Assembly: GCA_016839995.1 (NCBI GenBank)
Contig: JAEOTD010000025.1
Coordinates: 1 to 7,627, forward strand
Length of the DNA: 7,627 bases
Reading direction: 5' to 3'
From: Candidatus Hermodarchaeota archaeon
Lineage (GTDB): Archaea; Asgardarchaeota; Hermodarchaeia; Hermodarchaeales; Hermodarchaeaceae
The translations under genes and the position numbers were made by a program. Below, piece by piece: positions 4,803-7,627 of the stretch. Below the pieces are notes generated by a model. The model was not told where the DNA came from. It saw only the letters and a program-made list of their open reading frames with translations, and made no database searches. Position 1 is the stretch's first letter, and each line of letters starts with the position of its first letter.

Positions 4803-5843
4803 GTGTCAATTTCTGTGGATAATTCAGTGACGATTTCACCAGCCCAGTGCCACCGTCTAGGTCACCGATTAGGTGAACTTCAGCCTAAAGCTGAAACCTT
4901 CCTGGAATCAACACTATTCCCCGCCCCCACTTATGACCGCGAAGATGTTGCTCATTTCTTTTTCTTTGTCACAGGTATTGACCATCGTACAAGCCCTCCT
5001 AACCAAAGTTTTGAAGGAACCATCGAAGGCCGATATTTCCAAGGTGCTGACCTCCTTTGGCATCTTAGCCTACAGAAGTTCAAAGAAAATCCCCAATCCT
5101 TTCATCCCAAAGCCATGGCTCACATCACCGATGAAATGGTCGCTGACTGGTTTTCAGTTACCCATCCAGTTCCAGTCACCATACGCAATCCTGAGGAAAG
5201 AGCTGCACTCCTCCGAAATGGTGGAAAGCTCCTTCTGGAGAGATATGAAGGTTCAGTTCTAAATTTACTAGAAAAAGCAGAACATCGAGTATCTGCTCAA
5301 CCGGAGAAAGCTAACTCCGGGCTGTTACACTGGCTTTCACAGTTCAAAGCCTATGAGGATCCTGCAAAGAAGAAAAGCTACTTGCTCTTGAAATTCTTAC
5401 TCCGTCGAAACCTTTGGACTATTATCGATGAGAATCGAATTCGGATTCCTGTCGATAATCACCTCACCCGAATTGCTCTCCGAACCAACATCGTCACGGT
5501 TTCTTCAGATTTAGCAGCACTTCTTCGAGAGCAGATTCCCATATCTCAAGCCATAGACGTATTATTACGTGAAAAAATCGGAGATGCATATTTCCAGGTA
5601 GGACAGTATGCGAAGCGGTCCGTTCTGGAATTAGATGATTTCTTCTGGCATTTCGGACGACAATGTTGTGTTGTCACAAACCCAATATGTGTATCAGGAT
5701 GCACTACAAACTGTTTCGTTGTCGAACAATTACTACCGGTGTCTTGTGGTGGTAACTGTCCTCTAAGTACGATATGTCCGGCATCTACAAATGATGCACA
5801 TCGAGCACTTGTAGAGCCAAAATTCGATACCTGGTACTATTAG
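4803..5843 (+). CDS. HhH-glycosylase / queuosine-salvage-like protein with cysteine-rich Fe-S-loop-like C-terminus
   Basis: This protein has 346 residues. The middle part resembles Qng1 / queuosine salvage (DUF2419) proteins: GRYFQGADLLWHL (76-88), then EERAALLRNGGKLLLERYEG (131-150), comparable to the EERHRILNETGKILLEKF region of the human protein. The following part resembles endonuclease III-type glycosylases: lysines in DPAKKKSYLLL (186-196) where the hairpin and catalytic Lys would fall, PVDNHLTRIA (216-225) matching VDTHIFRV with the conserved Asp at 218, and FGRQCC (284-289) matching the start of the iron-sulfur cluster loop. Cysteines are at 288, 289, 296, 300, 304, 315, 319 and 325. 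C289-x6-C296 and C319-x5-C325 fit the two ends of the usual C-x6-C-x2-C-x5-C pattern, with about 22 residues and three extra Cys between them. The classical LPGVG hairpin is not recognisable. Likely activity is removal of a base or nucleobase from a nucleoside or nucleic acid; DNA repair and queuine salvage are both possible. GTG 4803 is preferred over GTG 4797 because the G-run then precedes the start. Confidence 0.75.
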   Translation: MSISVDNSVTISPAQCHRLGHRLGELQPKAETFLESTLFPAPTYDREDVAHFFFFVTGIDHRTSPPNQSFEGTIEGRYFQGADLLWHLSLQKFKENPQSFHPKAMAHITDEMVADWFSVTHPVPVTIRNPEERAALLRNGGKLLLERYEGSVLNLLEKAEHRVSAQPEKANSGLLHWLSQFKAYEDPAKKKSYLLLKFLLRRNLWTIIDENRIRIPVDNHLTRIALRTNIVTVSSDLAALLREQIPISQAIDVLLREKIGDAYFQVGQYAKRSVLELDDFFWHFGRQCCVVTNPICVSGCTTNCFVVEQLLPVSCGGNCPLSTICPASTNDAHRALVEPKFDTWYY

Positions 5844-5851
5844 TACTGTTG

Positions 5852-7597
5852 CTATTCTTTGGGTTTGTACTTGTATTTTCCAACGAAGCTCTCTCGGCTC
5901 ATCATCGTTGGCAGCGCCCACATCACTACGGTGCCATTCATTGTTTCTCGTAATGTAGGTTCTGGTGTGCCAGGGGGAACACCCACATATTCGAAGTTGG
6001 GGGGAATTAGGTCCTGAAGCTCAGGATCATGGAGACTGGATTCTCCTTCGTTCACATAAGTCACTGTGACGAGTAATTCACCTACTTCGGAGGTGGGAGC
6101 AACTGTTCGTGTTTTTCGGAGTTTTCGAACCACTGCTCGAACCTTAATTACGGGTGCCATTGATTCAGGCACTTCTGCTGTGGCTTTCGGACCGGGAGGA
6201 AAGGTGTTTCCCTCAATTGTAACGGGTAGAGGGTGTTCATAATTCGGTTTGGGGGCTCGAGCGATGGTGATGTAATTTGCGGTGATTGTATCTCCAGGTT
6301 TCATTGGCGAGTGATTTTCGATGAGATCATGAAGATGAATCCGGAGTGTATGAGGTATTTTCAAGTCTCGATCCTTGGGTCGGATATCCACCTTTAGATT
6401 CCGTGTAATTGGTTTATCAGCCACCCGAACACGAATTTGAGTCATTTCCGGTGGCTCAAAACCTGGAGGAAGTTTTTCAATAAAGATGATATCATCACAG
6501 TCTATTGACCCTGTATTCTTGGCTTGTAATGTGACAGCAACGGGTGCTGGCTCCCAGGCAAGCAATTCAAGTGGTTCAACTCTCTTGTTACCTTCAATCC
6601 GTAAGACTGGAAAGATTGTCTCCGCCTTCTCGATGGTGCCAACGATTTCTTGAAGAATTGGTGCTTCAACTGTGGAGAGGGCAATTACATCAAATTCGGG
6701 TTGATCAGCACTGACTTCAAGTTCATGTCCCCAAACCTCACCAGGTTCTAAGCGAAGATTCGGGGTTCCCTCGTAGAGTAATTCGTTTTCAGGTGCAGTT
6801 AACACCACCTGTACACGTTCAAGGCGCAAGGGAAATTCACTGGCATTTCTTAATGAGGTCTTGCACCGCCAGAATCCGGCGCGCATAGAGTTCTCCTCTT
6901 TCTCTACACTCACTTCTGTCTCTGTCGATCCATGAAGCGTGGGCACTAAGGTGCTGCGGACTACATCGGAGATGCGATAGGTTGCTCGAACCCTTCCTCC
7001 TGGTTTAGGCTCTGTGTCTTCAGCTGTAATACTGGCTCGGATTCTTTGAACAGCTACCTGTTCTGAGGGTAGCTCCTTAATTGTCCAGACAATCTGTCCG
7101 GCCTTTGGGTCATATTCTACTTTCCCCAACTGTGATTGTTGAATATCAATGTCTTTGAAAATTGGCGGGATTTCTTTAGTGACAACAATGTCGTGGATTG
7201 TTCCCCCCGAGTGATTTCGTAAGTTCAAGCTGATTTCTACGGGCATCTTGTACTCGAATACTAAGGCATTATTGATTCCAACACGTTCATGGAAGGTATC
7301 GAGTGACTCAGAAAGAAGAAGCATAGGAGACTCGATTTCTTTAATGATGAATTCCTTTTCCCACTCGGTCATCGGATCTAATCTACCGATATCAAGCATA
7401 TCCGTTCCTAACGTGGTTCGGTTTTGCCGGTTCAGTTCAAGCTCTGCGTCCCAAACGGCAAATTGTCTTGAGTTATTCTTCACAATAACCTGACCACGTG
7501 GGTCAAAACGGGTAATGGTATTATCCGCTGTTAACCGAGTGTGTTCATGTTCCTTAATAGAGATAGTTAACCCTGCTGGAGGTTGAGCCGAAGCCAA
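5852..7597 (-). CDS. Large cytoplasmic Ig-like / DUF11-like beta-sandwich repeat protein (581 residues)
   Basis: This is a beta-rich protein of several Ig-like modules. Three copies of a DUF11-style pattern, Asn near a turn followed by a strand and then a Pro-Pro loop, are visible: LRNHSGGTIHDIVVTKEIPPIF (124-147), AKNTGSIDCDDIIFIEKLPPGF (359-380) and YVNEGESSLHDPELQDLIPPNF (514-535). Another sandwich-like module occupies about 240-310 (FPLRLERVQVVL), and one more may lie at the N-terminus. A basic stretch RAVVRKLRKTRT sits at 487-498. There is no signal peptide, membrane helix or cell-wall anchor, so it is probably intracellular, unusual for DUF11-like repeats, which are typically on surface proteins. 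Cysteines are few (C245, C367). The start is TTG at 7597: GAGGTG lies 10 nt upstream, an in-frame TGA lies 18 nt upstream, and no in-frame ATG exists between. The gene converges on the glycosylase-like gene with 8 nt between stops. It probably acts as a protein-binding scaffold; partners are unknown. Confidence 0.85.
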   Translation of the reverse strand: MASAQPPAGLTISIKEHEHTRLTADNTITRFDPRGQVIVKNNSRQFAVWDAELELNRQNRTTLGTDMLDIGRLDPMTEWEKEFIIKEIESPMLLLSESLDTFHERVGINNALVFEYKMPVEISLNLRNHSGGTIHDIVVTKEIPPIFKDIDIQQSQLGKVEYDPKAGQIVWTIKELPSEQVAVQRIRASITAEDTEPKPGGRVRATYRISDVVRSTLVPTLHGSTETEVSVEKEENSMRAGFWRCKTSLRNASEFPLRLERVQVVLTAPENELLYEGTPNLRLEPGEVWGHELEVSADQPEFDVIALSTVEAPILQEIVGTIEKAETIFPVLRIEGNKRVEPLELLAWEPAPVAVTLQAKNTGSIDCDDIIFIEKLPPGFEPPEMTQIRVRVADKPITRNLKVDIRPKDRDLKIPHTLRIHLHDLIENHSPMKPGDTITANYITIARAPKPNYEHPLPVTIEGNTFPPGPKATAEVPESMAPVIKVRAVVRKLRKTRTVAPTSEVGELLVTVTYVNEGESSLHDPELQDLIPPNFEYVGVPPGTPEPTLRETMNGTVVMWALPTMMSRESFVGKYKYKPKE

Positions 7598-7607
7598 GGT
7601 TCCATCA

Positions 7608-7613
7608 CACCTC
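7608..7613 (-). promoter_or_regulatory. Ribosome-binding site GAGGTG deciding a TTG start
   Basis: The minus strand reads GAGGTG, then 10 nt, then TTG at 7597. The closest ATG (7605-7603) is in another frame and stops after 12 codons, so the ribosome-binding site and open frame favour the TTG start. Confidence 0.5.
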
Positions 7614-7627
7614 GCTCAAATTAGATA

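Noticed and set aside
4442..4822. 126-codon plus-strand open frame
   Set aside because: It is the antisense of the coiled-coil 3 gene, with a Ser/Ile/Arg-rich composition typical of a shadow frame. The coiled-coil and tail structure is on the minus strand.
4873..5262. 129-codon plus-strand frame inside the glycosylase-like gene
   Set aside because: It is a shifted frame of a gene whose own frame shows recognisable family segments throughout. I see no frameshift evidence.
1..7627. CRISPR array, tRNA, rRNA, insertion sequence or integrase remnants
   Set aside because: I saw no regularly spaced repeats, no tRNA-like arms, no rRNA segments and no transposase or recombinase motifs on either strand. 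Nearly all of the window is explained by genes.

Overview
The window most likely comes from an archaeon, and a member of the Asgard group is the best guess. The main reason is two adjacent genes for divergent actin-fold proteins. They carry recognisable phosphate-1, phosphate-2 and adenosine motifs and are clearly closer to actin and actin-related proteins than to MreB or ParM. Supporting signs are TATA-like promoter elements, short or absent 5' leaders, GTG and TTG starts, and dense packing of genes on both strands. The lineage call is inference from gene content; no rRNA or other marker gene is present.

Layout. Positions 1-167 (minus) hold the N-terminal part of an unrecognised gene. Next, on the plus strand, come a Nif3/YbgI-family protein that appears to have lost several metal ligands (302-1117) and, 26 nt later, the first actin-like gene (1144-2166). 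A 115-nt gap with two small perfect palindromes precedes the second actin-like gene (2282-3301). This is followed closely by two small coiled-coil genes (3323-3712 and 3727-4176), the second with a proline-rich N-terminus. A third coiled-coil gene with a Pro/Ala/Lys-rich linker and a basic C-terminal helix runs on the minus strand (4183-4740). It shares a 62-nt divergent promoter region with a plus-strand gene (4803-5843) for a helix-hairpin-helix glycosylase / queuosine-salvage-like protein with a cysteine-rich, iron-sulfur-loop-like C-terminus. That gene converges, with an 8-nt gap, on a large minus-strand gene (5852-7597) for a cytoplasmic protein built from Ig-like / DUF11-like beta-sandwich repeats.

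Interpretation. The two actin-like genes and three coiled-coil genes occupy one compact stretch (1144-4740) and may encode an undescribed cytoskeletal assembly. The layout is reminiscent of the crenactin-arcadin clusters of Thermoproteales, where an actin homologue sits beside coiled-coil partners. Both actin-like proteins share the same departures from actin: no catalytic histidine, altered residues in the phosphate-2 loop, a shortened DNase-I-loop region and a missing C-terminal subdomain-1 tail. This suggests a paralogous pair specialised for slow hydrolysis, hetero-assembly or a non-filament role. The Nif3-like gene in front of them may be functionally linked. The glycosylase-like and Ig-like genes are separately transcribed neighbours whose link to the cassette is unproven.
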